Shown one piece after another: positions 45,498 through 55,917 of a stretch of DNA of 64,000 nt (its first letter is position 1; each line of letters opens with the position of its first letter). This stretch comes from Candidatus Opimibacter skivensis. GTDB taxonomy: Bacteria > Bacteroidota > Bacteroidia > Chitinophagales > Saprospiraceae. The stretch covers positions 124,001-188,000 of the forward strand of contig JADKGY010000033.1 of NCBI GenBank assembly GCA_016722045.1, in the 5' to 3' direction. The translations under genes and the position numbers were made by a program. Below the pieces are notes generated by a model. It made no database searches and was not told the origin of the DNA. It saw nothing but the letters and a program-made list of their open reading frames with translations.

Positions 45498-47481
45498 TCA
45501 AATCGTTTTAAAATCTATCACAGCATCCTTCATCTGTAATACAGTATTTGTTTTCAACTGATCATTGCCTTTGAAAAGATTGTCAAGAGTGATTACTTTT
45601 TTGGGTTGGTCGGCAATAATCTTATCAATGATTTTTGGGTTCATTTCTTTCAATGCAATAATCAGCTCTCCATCTTTAACTGAATAATAGTTCTCCTTTT
45701 CATCAACCTTATCTGAAAGACAATACCCTGATTTGAGCATTAGTTCAAAAAGCATATTCTTTGCCTTGCTTGCTTCTTTGACTGGGTTGGTGAATGCATC
45801 TAACTGGGTAACTAAATTTTCTTTGTTTATTTCATTGCCTCGCCAAATTTTAAAATTGGACGGTGAGAGCTTGAAAACTTTTAAACCGAGATTAGGGATC
45901 GGTTGTGGTTCGATGGTAGAACGTAAAGGTTCTTTGGCCTTTGATTTTGTGCCTCCTTCATTTTCATTTTGCAGTTTATTAATCACTTTTTCAATTCTTG
46001 CTTTACCTATTTCAGCTATAGTTTTGTAACCTGACTTAAAAGACTCACTGTTCACATCAGTCAATTCAGGCAATTGAACCAGAATAAATTTCCTATGTCC
46101 TCCATCTTGACTGTTTTGCTCCAAAACAGCTTGAGCTGTTGTTGCAGAGCCAGCGAAGAAATCAAGTATTGTATCATTATCCTCGGTGGTAGCTGATATT
46201 AGTGTTTTAATCAGTTCCTTTGGTTTTGGATATTCAAGTATATCTTTTCCATCAAATAGACTTCTCAATTCTTCACTTCCTTGTTGAGTACTAAATTCCG
46301 AGTAATAAATACTTCGTAAAGCTTTACCTTGATATTCATTTTCAAATTTCTTATATCGAGGCAAATTGGGACCTTTTAAAAAAACTCTTTTATCGCCAAA
46401 AATTCCTTTCATGGTTTCTGGAATATAAGCCCATCTTCTAAAAAACGAGCAGAATTGTTATTGACATCATATAATTCCTCTGATACAATCTCCCCACTAA
46501 CTTTCCTAAAAACTATTTTATTATTCAAATAATTAAAAGTGTCAATTATATCTTCTGTCAAATTAACATCAATTTTGGGTTGATCAAATAAGACTTCAAT
46601 CAAATAAAGTTGATTTGGATTTTTATTTTTAGAAGGTGCTGTTATTGCGCAACTTTCCCAATTCCCTCTGTCATCATTATCGGGATTTTGAAAATTTCCA
46701 TCTTCTTCATTACTAATACGCCATTTTCTTTTATTCAATATTTTTTCAAAGCATAAAACATATTCATGTTCATCAAAGACTTTGCCAATCTGGCTTCCTG
46801 AACCTGTTTTCTTTTTCCAAACAATTTGAGCAACGAAATTCTCTTCTCCAAATATTTCATTCATCAATAACCGAAGATTGTGTACTTCATTGTCATCAAT
46901 GTGAACGAAAATAACTCCATCATCACTCAACAGATTTTGGCTAAAAATAAACGAGGATACATCATACTTAACCAATTACTATGGTAGTGTCCGTTGTCCT
47001 TGCTGTTTTTCCTGAATAAACCTTCCTTCATTAGGTAACCTTCCTCATCTTTATCGCCAATTCGTTTTTCATAGTCGGCTTTGTTCTCCTTAAAACTATC
47101 TGGGTATATAAAGCTATCACTTCCTGTGTTGTATGGTGGATCTATTTCAATAACTTTAATTTTACCATAGTATGACTTTTGCAAAACTTTCAGCACTTCC
47201 AAATTTTCGCCTTCAATAAAAATATTTTGGGTTGTATCAAAATTGATACTTTCCTCCGGCATCGGTTTCAATGTCGCTGTTGTTGGGATTTGCAGAACTT
47301 TAAAAGCCTCGGCTTTGCCTGCCCAGTTCAGAACATATCTTTCGTTGTTGAAATTAATGTCATCCGTAAATGTGGCTTTAAATTTCTCCAAATCAATTTT
47401 ACCCTCTGAAAATATATCAGGAAAAATTTCCCGGAGTTTATCCAGATTGTCTTGTGTAATATTTAGAGATTCTCCGTTCAT
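45498..47481 (-). CDS. mod: Type III DNA methyltransferase (Mod), split by two frame disruptions
   Basis: About 660 residues when joined. Beta-class N6-adenine methyltransferase order: motif IV IDPPYNTGSDSFIYPDSF first, then SDDGVIFVHIDDNEVHNLR, the target-recognition region, and motif I DTILDFFAGSATTAQAVLEQ with QLPELT after it. Break 1 lies in the T4 run at 46935-46938 (restores YPRLFLAKNLLSDDG); break 2 near 46424-46428 (restores LEDGLYIPETMKGIFGDK). Mod gives sequence recognition for both methylation and restriction. The ATG at 47481 overlaps the stop of the upstream peptidase gene (ATGA), so translation is coupled. Confidence 0.9.
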
Positions 47482-49454
47482 GCTGATTTGTTTTTCATAT
47501 GCTTTGCCATCTCATATTCTGCTCCATAATTCAATCCCAGCTTATCCACCTGATCAGGCAGCGCCATCATCCAGCTCACATAGTAATACGCCAATATATG
47601 ATACCCCGAAAACAGCTTGCCCGGTATTAAACTGATCCTGTAATCTTTACTATCTGGCCTGTATCCATGTGTTCCCTGCAATGCGATTTCATATGCGATC
47701 TCTTTGATCTTCCCTTTTGACATTCCATCAAAATATTGCAGAGCATCTACCATGAACATGACTACGGCCATGTTAGTCCCGATAGCGGATTGTGATTTTT
47801 GGAAGTCATCCATGTCCTTCTCCCGTGAAGGATCATTGGATTCAAGATCGAAGGGATCTCTTTCTATAGATTCAAGAAGCTGATCAATGTCAGATGACTT
47901 ATTCCGGAATTCTGATTCACTGACCAGTTCAAAATAGAGGTCAAGTTTTAAATCTTCTGCCCAATGCTGTACAAGTTCATATTCCTCAGCAGGTTCTTTA
48001 TCATCTTTATACTCCAGGTATTCTGTATAAAACTCATGAGCTTGCTTCAATTCATCTTTAGTCGCTTTAAAGTCATTGAGCAGATCAATCCCAAATAATT
48101 CTTTGAATTGAATCGCATTGACCATATTCAATACCTTACTCTTAGACAGGATATCTTTTGGCGATAGTTCAACACTTTTTTCATCGGTCACCGCTTTCAA
48201 TCCTTCCTGAATGAGGGTGTACAATGAAAGAAATTGAAAAGGACGTAGTTCTGCATATTCCGTATAAAGTAAATTTTCAATAAACAAATCGATAGGCGTA
48301 TTGTACATCTGCCTGTTCATTCCTTCAAATAAACCTGTACAATATTCCGCGATAGAAGCTTCTGATATTCCCAGCTTATGGAATTTCTTAATCGTGGGTT
48401 CAAGTCCCTTTATGAATTGAGCTTTATGCTGTGGTGTTGAAATGAAGAGTTCATTGAGTTCAGCTTTACGGGCTTCAATGACAAAGTCCAGGTGAACTAA
48501 TTCGTGCATGATTAAATGCTCAACTGCAGGATAATTTGATTTATATTTTAAAATGTGATTTGTTCTTCCATAATTTTCAGCGAATTCAATCTTGGCCGCT
48601 GTTGGTATTTCAGCATCTTCTGTAATATCGATTGCGGCGCCTCCTTCTAATTCAAGTTTCCGTTTATACGCTTTGACTATTTCTTTACCCTCAGCTGTCG
48701 TGATTATTTTTTTGAAATGGCAAAAGCCTGCCGTACCGAATTTTCATAAAGAACATCTTTCTTACTATTGAGTTTTAAAGCCTGAACTGTACTAAAAATG
48801 CAGAATGTAGATCATTCTCCATTTCGGCGATCATGCCTAGCGCAAAATGAGTGTTAGGATAATCGTTGTTGATCTTCAGCGCTTCCCAGAAGTATTTTTT
48901 TGCTTCCTCAATTTTTCCTTGTTGCATGAGGTTAGCACCGATGTTATTGATGGTAATATTATCCTGCGGGTTGGCCACCAATGCCTGGTCGTAATACTTC
49001 ATCGCAGTCGGAACATCATCTTTGTATTTCGCAAAGATGTTACCCATCATCAGCAGTGCCCATCCGTTTTTGGAATCCCAGCGAAGTGCATCGATAAGAA
49101 AATTAATGGCCTGATCCTGATCACCTTCTTCAGAAAGTATTTGACCCATGATCCGGTGGTACTCCGAGATCGTTGGATTCTGATCAATTAATTTAAGGAG
49201 AATAGGCTTTGCCTCAGTGTACTTCCCTTTTTCGGACAGGGCTATTACTTTTCTATAATCGGCTTCCTGAGATACAATGGCCGAAGCATCAATGTCAATC
49301 GTAACCCATTCTTTGTCAATGGTTACACGAGGTTTAAATGGACCGAAAGTATAGAACTTTTCTAATGCACTGATAACCAGTTGATTACCCCCCCCCTCTT
49401 TATTTTTGGGAAGATTGTATATAGGAAGTCATCAATTTTATGAATGATCTGCAT
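47478..49454 (-). CDS. TPR protein with HExxH peptidase-like domain, coupled to mod (frame-disrupted)
   Basis: About 655 residues when three homopolymer breaks are repaired (C9 at 49388-49396, A5 at 48794-48798, T7 at 48707-48713). N-terminus IHKIDDFLYTIFPKI, a small domain (FGPFKPRVTIDKEWVTIDI), TPRs (YHRIMGQILSEEGDQDQAIN, GANLMQQGKIEEAKKYFWEA), then a zinc-peptidase-like site, VEHLIMHELVHLDFVIEARK. The remainder is helical, with a possible third ligand in LFIENLLYTEY. No signal peptide, so cytoplasmic. It is the first gene of the mod operon, overlapping mod by 4 bp. The family is not recognised; peptidase activity is inferred from HELVH alone. Confidence 0.7.
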
Positions 49455-49614
49455 TGAAAGTATTTCTTAATTGAAGATGCTTTGAATATTGGTGGAATCC
49501 AACAAGAATACGGAAAGAAGAGTAAGTGAACAAATAGGATTGTCTGAAATGACGTTCGAGGTATCAGTGTATGATTAATTAAGACTTGATAATTCATTAT
49601 TTACAGAAAATTTA

Positions 49615-49657
49615 GAAAGGGCAGATATGCAATAATTATTTTCATATCGGCCCTTTC
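49615..49657. terminator. Bidirectional terminator GAAAGGGC ... GCCCTTTC
   Basis: GAAAGGGCAGATATG pairs with CATATCGGCCCTTTC (one mismatch) around an AT loop, with TTTTCTT on the right and AAAATTT on the left. It lies after the copper-radical oxidase stop (minus strand) and upstream of the peptidase/mod operon, isolating the two. The remaining spacer 49455-49614 shows nothing else. Confidence 0.75.
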
Positions 49658-49684
49658 TTTTCTTACCCCGAACAAATTTGACAT

Positions 49685-52073
49685 CTAAAGCTTAACAGCC
49701 TGATCATCAAACCTCACCATTTGTGCTTTAGATGGCTTCCCTTTTTTATCAACATAATACATCATATAAAATCCCGGCGCTATCAACTCTTCCTTCGCAT
49801 CAGGTGTCTGAAAGCGCAATGTTGTTCCTTTAGCGGTTAAAATATTAAGTTTGATAAAATGCTGACCCCATTGTCCTCCATGGGTGACGGATGGCATTTT
49901 CAAAAGCACCAATGATTGTTCTTTCGTAAAAGGATCACGCGGCAAACCACTCAGCTCAATTTCATATTCATGATTGCTGTGCAATAAATAATAAGTTTTA
50001 TTCCCGATCACTTCTGAAAACGACACACCTTTTTCTTCCTTAGCCTTTAGTCCATTTATTGCAGGCTGACGGTCCCCATCGATAAACATGTAGGGAGGAT
50101 AAAAGAATTCAGCAGTCCAGTTTTCAACAGGAGTTACATTAGATCCCTTTTCTTGTTTTGCCATTGCTCCATCTGTGTAAAAGAATACATCAAGATCTAC
50201 CAGGTCCGGATTGGGCAAAGGCTGACGGTTCAAAGTAGAATCCATCACGGGTATGGGTTCAGTGCGCACAGTGGCACGGCCTGCATTGCCTCCTGAAATC
50301 CAGATCCTTCCATCAGCTAAAAGGATTGCAGTGTTATGGTATAACCTTGGCTCAACCGCAGTAGCCATTCTCTCTTTATCATATTTCAGGAATTTACCCT
50401 TTGCATCAAATCGTGGAGTCAACAGGATCGGAAAAAGCACGCCTCCATAAAAATCATAATTACCTCCATTGATGATCAGTATCTGCCGGGTAGGAAGTAT
50501 GATAGCATATTGCATCGTACGATCATCCTGCGGATTTGTACCCATAAAATCAGGATCAAGCGTCCAGTTACCTTCACCGGTTTCTATATTCGTTAAGTGG
50601 AACTGTTCAATTTTACGCGAACCTAATCCCCCGGTAAAGTGGTTGGGTTTTTCTGAACCAAGTGGCAGAAAAGTACCAGCAGATGTTGGTTGCCCACCAA
50701 GCAAAGTAACCATCCCAGTATTTGGATCCAGGTATGTCGTACCATAAGAAGTAATGGTATCGGGACGGTTGGGCCCTGGTCTGAAAGCCACCTTTGGATC
50801 ATCTGCACTTCCTGTACATCCATCCAATATGTTGAAAATGTCCGACGCATAAATTCTGTGTTGGATGTCCTCAGGCTCACCCAATCGCCTTCTCTGGTCA
50901 TGTATATTTTATCAGGTGCAAGCAAGTAGTTATGCGGATACAGTTTGAATGCATCGTATTTATTATCCTCAAAGCAACGGGAACCAGGCGGGCAATCGCA
51001 TGGTGACACAAAACCGGGAGCTGATGCATTAATGCCAAGCTTTGAAAAATAGGGCATTTCATAACAAATATTACCAATCTTTTGGGGAATTCAAGTTTTG
51101 TAGCGAAAGGACTGCCTTTTATATCTTTTACATCAATTGATCTCCACGCATTCTCAGGGTGGTTGCGGTCAAATCTGTTTGGGTCGAAGAATTCTACAAA
51201 ATGATTTATTTCAAACTGATACATTTCCGGATATCCTTTTTGAAATCCGACAAATCCACTGAAAATAGCAAAACGTCCATCCAGCAAAGGGACGAAAGTA
51301 GGATACCATCGACCGCGTTTCATTAAACCTGCCGACATCCATAGTTTTCCTGCGGTAGCAGTGTCAATCCTCCAGTCAATTTTCTTCCATGAAATAGTCA
51401 ACTCTTTACGCCAGTCAAAAATATAGGAGGTCCTGGCACCTGTGCGAAATGGAAAATAATATTGTGTCCCACCCGCAAAAAATGGGTTACCATCAGGAAG
51501 GGGCATATGTCCGATGCAGAAAAAATCGTTGGGTTCGAAATGATCAGGATTATCCGGATCATCCGATGGGTAAGGTGCTGGTATCCGGAAGAAGGTGTTA
51601 CTGTCCGGATCGTAGATGGCAGCATTATTGACTAATTGGTAATAATCTGAAATCCTGATATTATTAAACGGGTCTTCATCCTTGCGGAAACAACCTGTAC
51701 CCACTGTCGGATCCGGGAAAGTTGGATAATATTCCAACGGGCCCTTATTCCGCCAACTGGAACCACTGCATAACAGTAGTTTCCCGGATGGCAGCATAAT
51801 CGTATGAACCGTCTGCATTCCGAGTGACTTACCAATGGCTCCTCCTCCAATTTCAGGGATTACACTTTCCCATTTACCGATCGCCTGAGAATCGGGCTTA
51901 ATAGAAGTAAGTCGCATTTTCCTGATCTCCTGTGCAGTAGCCATGCCCTTCATATGCTGCATATCATGCTCCTGTCCAAATAATGTGATGGTAAAGCAAT
52001 TGCTTAAAGCAAATAGGATCAGTAAGGAATTAAAATTCCATTTAAATTTTTTTACAAAAATGTACATATCCAT
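49685..52073 (-). CDS. Copper-radical oxidase, glyoxal/galactose-oxidase type with DUF1929 (frame-disrupted)
   Basis: About 790 residues when joined. Signal-like start (NSLLILFALSNCFTITLFGQ) followed by His/Met-rich EHDMQHMKGM. A kelch-type propeller carries the active-site pattern of galactose oxidase: Cys in NDFFCIGHMPLPDG, Tyr in RGRWYPTFVPLLDGR, Tyr-His in EPRLYHNTAILLADGR and His in PSVTHGGQWGQ near the C-terminus. These would form the Tyr-Cys cross-linked copper site. A Cys-rich loop (CDCPPGSRCFED) is inserted. Breaks lie at GGGG 51084-51087 and CCC 50880-50882, each repaired by one base. It oxidises alcohols or aldehydes to give hydrogen peroxide; the substrate is unknown. Confidence 0.85.
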
Positions 52074-52410
52074 TGATTTAAAAATGACTAAATAAAAACA
52101 GAAGGAAAGGCAAATACAAATAATTATTTATCCACCGTTGCCAACAGGCAATGTCAGCGTTCATTTATTAAACAATTATTTAGAATCCTATTCCCAATAT
52201 AAAATACGCTTAAACTATTTCACAATTTAAACTACCAATTCAAGTATAGTTTAAGATTTCAACAATAATCCTTTATTTTTTAAGTATACTTTCTAAAATT
52301 AGTAATTCGAATTTCTATCACTACTTTTCCTTACTCAAATATTTAGGCAACTAAGGTAACCTTTCTTTCCATAATGATAGCTCTCATTTTTTCAATAGTA
52401 TATATTCTCC
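52074..52410. other. AT-rich divergent spacer, no gene seen
   Basis: This stretch separates the oxidase and the divergently transcribed lipoprotein gene. It is AT-rich with TTTAAACT-like short repeats (AAACTATTTC, AAACTACC, TAGTTTAAG near 52210-52255). I see no gene or RNA in it; promoters for both flanking genes must lie here or at its right end. Confidence 0.5.
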
Positions 52411-52441
52411 TTTGAAATAAGAACAGGAAAAAGTATATTTG
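52411..52441 (+). promoter_or_regulatory. Complete Bacteroidota promoter: TTTG - 19 bp - TATATTTG
   Basis: TTTG (52411-52414) and TATATTTG (52434-52441) are separated by 19 bp, matching the TTTG/TAnnTTTG primary sigma consensus of the phylum. The ATG at 52481 lies 39 bp further on. It is the best promoter match in the window. Confidence 0.65.
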
Positions 52442-52480
52442 ACAGGACACACCATTTCAGCACAAACGAACACCAACCTC

Positions 52481-53869
52481 ATGAAAATCTCATTTCTAAT
52501 TACAGTCACTTTCTTTACGATCGCATGTCTGGTATCATGCAGTAAAAATAACAATGTCGACAATGTAGTCATTTCGTCCGCAGCATTCTCCGGTGCTTAT
52601 CCGGCACCACCACTTCGTACATATCCTTCTTCCAGCCAGAAGATCTACAGTTGGATCAATACGATGGACAATACCCAGATGCGTGCCCATGCCTGGGATA
52701 TCTGGGAATCGATCAACACGACCACACCGGATTCGATCCCTGTCTGGGAAAGCTGGTTTTCCGGTTTCGAAATATTTGCGGACACCACACCTTTGGAAGT
52801 GCGTGTCAGAACTAAGGACTTCGCATTCCCTTCACAGTTTTTTCATGCCTCTGTCATCAAAAAATCCATTCCCAATTCGCCGAATGAAAAAGCTACCTCA
52901 TTTAACCGATATTCACCTTCCCTCGCTAAGTTTATCTACAACCATGACCTCTATAAGAAAAGCAAGCTCAACCAGATAAATGATTCATTCAACATCGCCA
53001 AAACAAATCCTGCAGCGCGTTTGCTTACCACTTCAATTGACACGGTTGATGCAGCTTCCTTTGCTTTAAAACCTGTTTTTCAATTTATCAGTGGTGACAT
53101 GCCTACGGCCATTCCTTATTGGGCCGGAATAACAGTATGGAGCACTACTAACCTTATCAACCCGACACCCGGCACATGGAGACAATGCGTCATCGTTGAT
53201 CCCACCGGCACATTAAAACCAGGCACCACCGCAAAGATGTCATGCAATGCTGAAGCAGCACAGGAATGGCCGGTAGTTTCATTGGATCAATTTTATCACT
53301 TTAAAATCACTCAAGCCATTGCTGATTCCTTCAGCGTCTTTGCCGCAACATCAGGAGATGAAGTGGGCCACCACAACGCGAGTGATACCACATCTGTAGT
53401 AGATATGGTCAAGGCCAGCAACATCGCCATGCTTATGGCCATGCATGTCACCGGCAAAGAAATCAACAACTGGACATGGCAGACATTCTGGTGGAGCTTT
53501 AATAATCAGGATCCTATCTATGGTCATGACAGACCTGCCACACTGAAATCGCCATGGAATCATTACAATATGAATATGGCCTATTACATGGTCTCACCTC
53601 CGGGTACACGCCAAGGTGGCGAGCCTGTAGTCACTTTCAATCCATACCTCGAGACGAATCTCTTTGGCGCTCTGCTGAAAGATGTGAGTGCACGGGACAG
53701 TATCCACTGGTATGGTGTTTTCTCCAATTGCATGAGTTGTCACCGCATGGCCGCATGGGGTCCTTCCAATTATATCCCAAATGGAAATATCGATCCTGCA
53801 GATTCAATCCTTTTTTCAAAAAACACAAAGACGGATTTTCTGTGGTCGATACCAGTGAGAGCGAGGTGA
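52481..53869 (+). CDS. Lipoprotein with single CxxCH heme motif, unknown family
   Basis: 462 residues from ATG 52481: MKISFLITVTFFTIACLVSC is a lipoprotein signal with Cys20. The body is rich in Trp and aromatic residues (NNWTWQTFWWSFNNQDPIYG, WNHYNMNMAYYMVSPPGTR) and near the end contains VFSNCMSCHRMAAWGP, a c-type heme attachment motif. It is probably a periplasm-facing membrane-attached redox protein. It is divergent from the copper-radical oxidase, with which it could form an electron-transfer or peroxide-related pair (inference). High GC relative to the AT-rich region that starts just after it. Confidence 0.75.
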   Translation: MKISFLITVTFFTIACLVSCSKNNNVDNVVISSAAFSGAYPAPPLRTYPSSSQKIYSWINTMDNTQMRAHAWDIWESINTTTPDSIPVWESWFSGFEIFADTTPLEVRVRTKDFAFPSQFFHASVIKKSIPNSPNEKATSFNRYSPSLAKFIYNHDLYKKSKLNQINDSFNIAKTNPAARLLTTSIDTVDAASFALKPVFQFISGDMPTAIPYWAGITVWSTTNLINPTPGTWRQCVIVDPTGTLKPGTTAKMSCNAEAAQEWPVVSLDQFYHFKITQAIADSFSVFAATSGDEVGHHNASDTTSVVDMVKASNIAMLMAMHVTGKEINNWTWQTFWWSFNNQDPIYGHDRPATLKSPWNHYNMNMAYYMVSPPGTRQGGEPVVTFNPYLETNLFGALLKDVSARDSIHWYGVFSNCMSCHRMAAWGPSNYIPNGNIDPADSILFSKNTKTDFLWSIPVRAR

Positions 53870-54149
53870 CAATAGGCAATAAGCAATTGGCAAAAAGGGA
53901 AGTTAAAAGGAGGTAGGGGTAAAGAATAAATAAATTGCCTTATTCTGATTTTTCTGCAAAAATTATCCTTTTTGTCAAAAATGTATTCTATATTAGCTTT
54001 ATTAAATTTTACAATATTATTTTTAAATCAAAAAGCTTTTCTGCATTTGAATACACAATAACATTATCAAAAATACTTACCATGCTTTTTACATAAGACT
54101 TATATTCAATTACACTATATCAAATATGTGAATAAACATAACTTGAGGT
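53870..54149. other. AT-rich spacer at the left border of the low-GC island
   Basis: Base composition drops sharply after about 53.9 kb. The stretch has many A/T runs and no gene. The change marks the left limit of the AT-rich segment that continues to about 60.6 kb, interrupted by the phospholipase gene. Confidence 0.5.
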
Positions 54150-54163
54150 CAAATATATATTTG
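54150..54163. promoter_or_regulatory. Symmetric CAAATATATATTTG: -7 elements on both strands
   Basis: A 14-bp perfect palindrome that contains TATATTTG on each strand. The plus-strand copy (54156-54163) is about 70-90 bp before the secreted-protein gene. It could equally be an operator for a dimeric repressor. Confidence 0.4.
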
Positions 54164-54254
54164 TTTTTGTAATGCATTTGAATTATATTCATTAGAAAAA
54201 TTTTATTTTTTTAACTATTTTAAATATTCTCCGATGTATTATAAAAATATAATT

Positions 54255-55373
54255 ATGAGACGATTGTATTTAATACTCATATTCCTTAATATTTCTTCTC
54301 CTCTTGTTTATTCCCAAACAATGATGGGGGCGAAAAAATATATCAGTCAAATTGAAGAAAAAATAAGGACTTCAAAAGATCAAATCATGCTTGAATATCG
54401 CTTATTTCAAGACAGGATTCAATGGGCTTCGGAAATATCTGATTCTTTCAACATTGACAAATATGTTAATAAGAATGGGGGGTTTAAAAATAATATTGAT
54501 AAAATTAATATTGAACTCGAATATTTTAACAATCTGCATCAAGAATATGAAAATCTTGAATATAGTATTGGTGTTGGAAAAATTGAAGGTGATATAAAAA
54601 GTAAAATTCAAAATGATATTTTCGTTGCTGAATCTAAATCAGAAAACTTAATTAAATACATTAAACTTAATACAGAGAATTTAGAAATTGAAAATAAGAT
54701 ATTATATGAATTAATAAACAAAAATACAAAATATGAATACATAAACAAAAATACAAAAGCTAAACCAATTATTTTAATGCCACCTCCATTTCCATGGCCA
54801 CCCCCGCCGGCATCTGCAGAAATTAATTTAACTGAGGATCATACTTATTTTGCAAATTGCAAGAAATTCGGCGATGTAAGTTCTATTATTGACAACGCTT
54901 TAGGTGCAAATGATTATGAAAAACGCTATTTCTCCATCCCGAATGGCTTCGCAATCACAACAAAGCTTGAAGTTATTAACGAGGATGGGAGTTCGAAAAA
55001 TCAACCTGATCGATATGATTTTAGTATGAACTCATTATTGAAAATAATCGATATTAGAGATTATCTCAATGCTCTTTTTTTTGGTAAATCAGGTTATTAC
55101 AGAAGCATTGTTTTTATAATAACTGATCAACCTTTTGGTTCTTCAGCAAATAAAGTTTCGGAAACGGAAATAAAGGAACTGATGTCAAAAGGTGATTATT
55201 TCCTATCTAATGAATTCAAAAACAACCCTTTTACTATAAATCATCAAGTTATTGCCCTTATTTATGAATTTCAAATTAAAGAGAGCGATAAACTGGCATT
55301 ATTAAGTCCTCCCATAAGATTAACTGCAAGAACTCATTTGACTAAATCAAATATTATAAGTATTTTAAAATAA
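54255..55373 (+). CDS. Exported coiled-coil protein with C-terminal globular domain, unknown
   Basis: Start at ATG 54255 gives the signal peptide MRRLYLILIFLNISSPLVYS. Residues ~25-165 are helical and charged (coiled-coil-like: YISQIEEKIRTSKDQIMLEY), followed by a proline linker ILMPPPFPWPPPPASAEINL. The C-terminal domain has FGDVSSIIDNALGANDYEKR, YFSIPNGFAITTKLEVINED, SGYYRSIVFIITDQPFGSSA and NHQVIALIYEF. I recall this last domain as frequent beside caspase-like genes in Bacteroidota, but that is memory, not proof. AT-rich. Followed 5 bp later by a membrane-protein gene, hence an operon. Confidence 0.7.
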   Translation: MRRLYLILIFLNISSPLVYSQTMMGAKKYISQIEEKIRTSKDQIMLEYRLFQDRIQWASEISDSFNIDKYVNKNGGFKNNIDKINIELEYFNNLHQEYENLEYSIGVGKIEGDIKSKIQNDIFVAESKSENLIKYIKLNTENLEIENKILYELINKNTKYEYINKNTKAKPIILMPPPFPWPPPPASAEINLTEDHTYFANCKKFGDVSSIIDNALGANDYEKRYFSIPNGFAITTKLEVINEDGSSKNQPDRYDFSMNSLLKIIDIRDYLNALFFGKSGYYRSIVFIITDQPFGSSANKVSETEIKELMSKGDYFLSNEFKNNPFTINHQVIALIYEFQIKESDKLALLSPPIRLTARTHLTKSNIISILK

Positions 55374-55378
55374 AAAGT

Positions 55379-55780
55379 ATGGAATTACATGTCTGCAAAA
55401 GAAGAATCGCTTTAATTTGGATAATAGGAGTTCTAATATTATGTACTATCCTTTTTCTACAAACCTTGGCGAATAAGCATGAAGGCCATATTAATGAAGT
55501 CTGGGGGTGGATATTACAATGCACGCTACCCATACTATCATTGATTATTGGTGTTATGACACTAAATACTTTTCAAGCTGATATTAACCCTATTCAGGTT
55601 GATAAATTTACTTTCAATCTAGCTACTGGGCTTTCCCTAATATACATTTTGGTCATTGGGCTTATCATTTTATTACAGCCTTTTACTGGGAAGCCTCTAT
55701 GGCAATTAAGCGCAGATTCTAATCTGTATCTCGCTCCATTTCAGGGCATAATTTCAGGATCTGTAGGTCTTTTTTATTAA
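55379..55780 (+). CDS. Small polytopic membrane protein (133 residues), unknown
   Basis: Begins 5 bp after the stop of the exported coiled-coil protein. Helices: IALIWIIGVLILCTILFLQT, ILQCTLPILSLIIGVMTLNT, LIYILVIGLIILLQPFTG; it ends FQGIISGSVGLFY. Between them lie short polar loops (NKHEGHINEVWGW). The pattern of three helices and a re-entrant tail would suit a membrane anchor or pore subunit working with the preceding gene. No family is recognised. Confidence 0.7.
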   Translation: MELHVCKRRIALIWIIGVLILCTILFLQTLANKHEGHINEVWGWILQCTLPILSLIIGVMTLNTFQADINPIQVDKFTFNLATGLSLIYILVIGLIILLQPFTGKPLWQLSADSNLYLAPFQGIISGSVGLFY

Positions 55781-55917
55781 AAAATGAATAAATTTTAGAA
55801 TTATTTTAATTTTCATTTTTGTATCATATTTAATAATAATACACATTATTATTTTTATTGTTTCGAATTAAAATAAAATTGCAAGAATAACGGAATTTGA
55901 CAACCTAATTTTATTTT

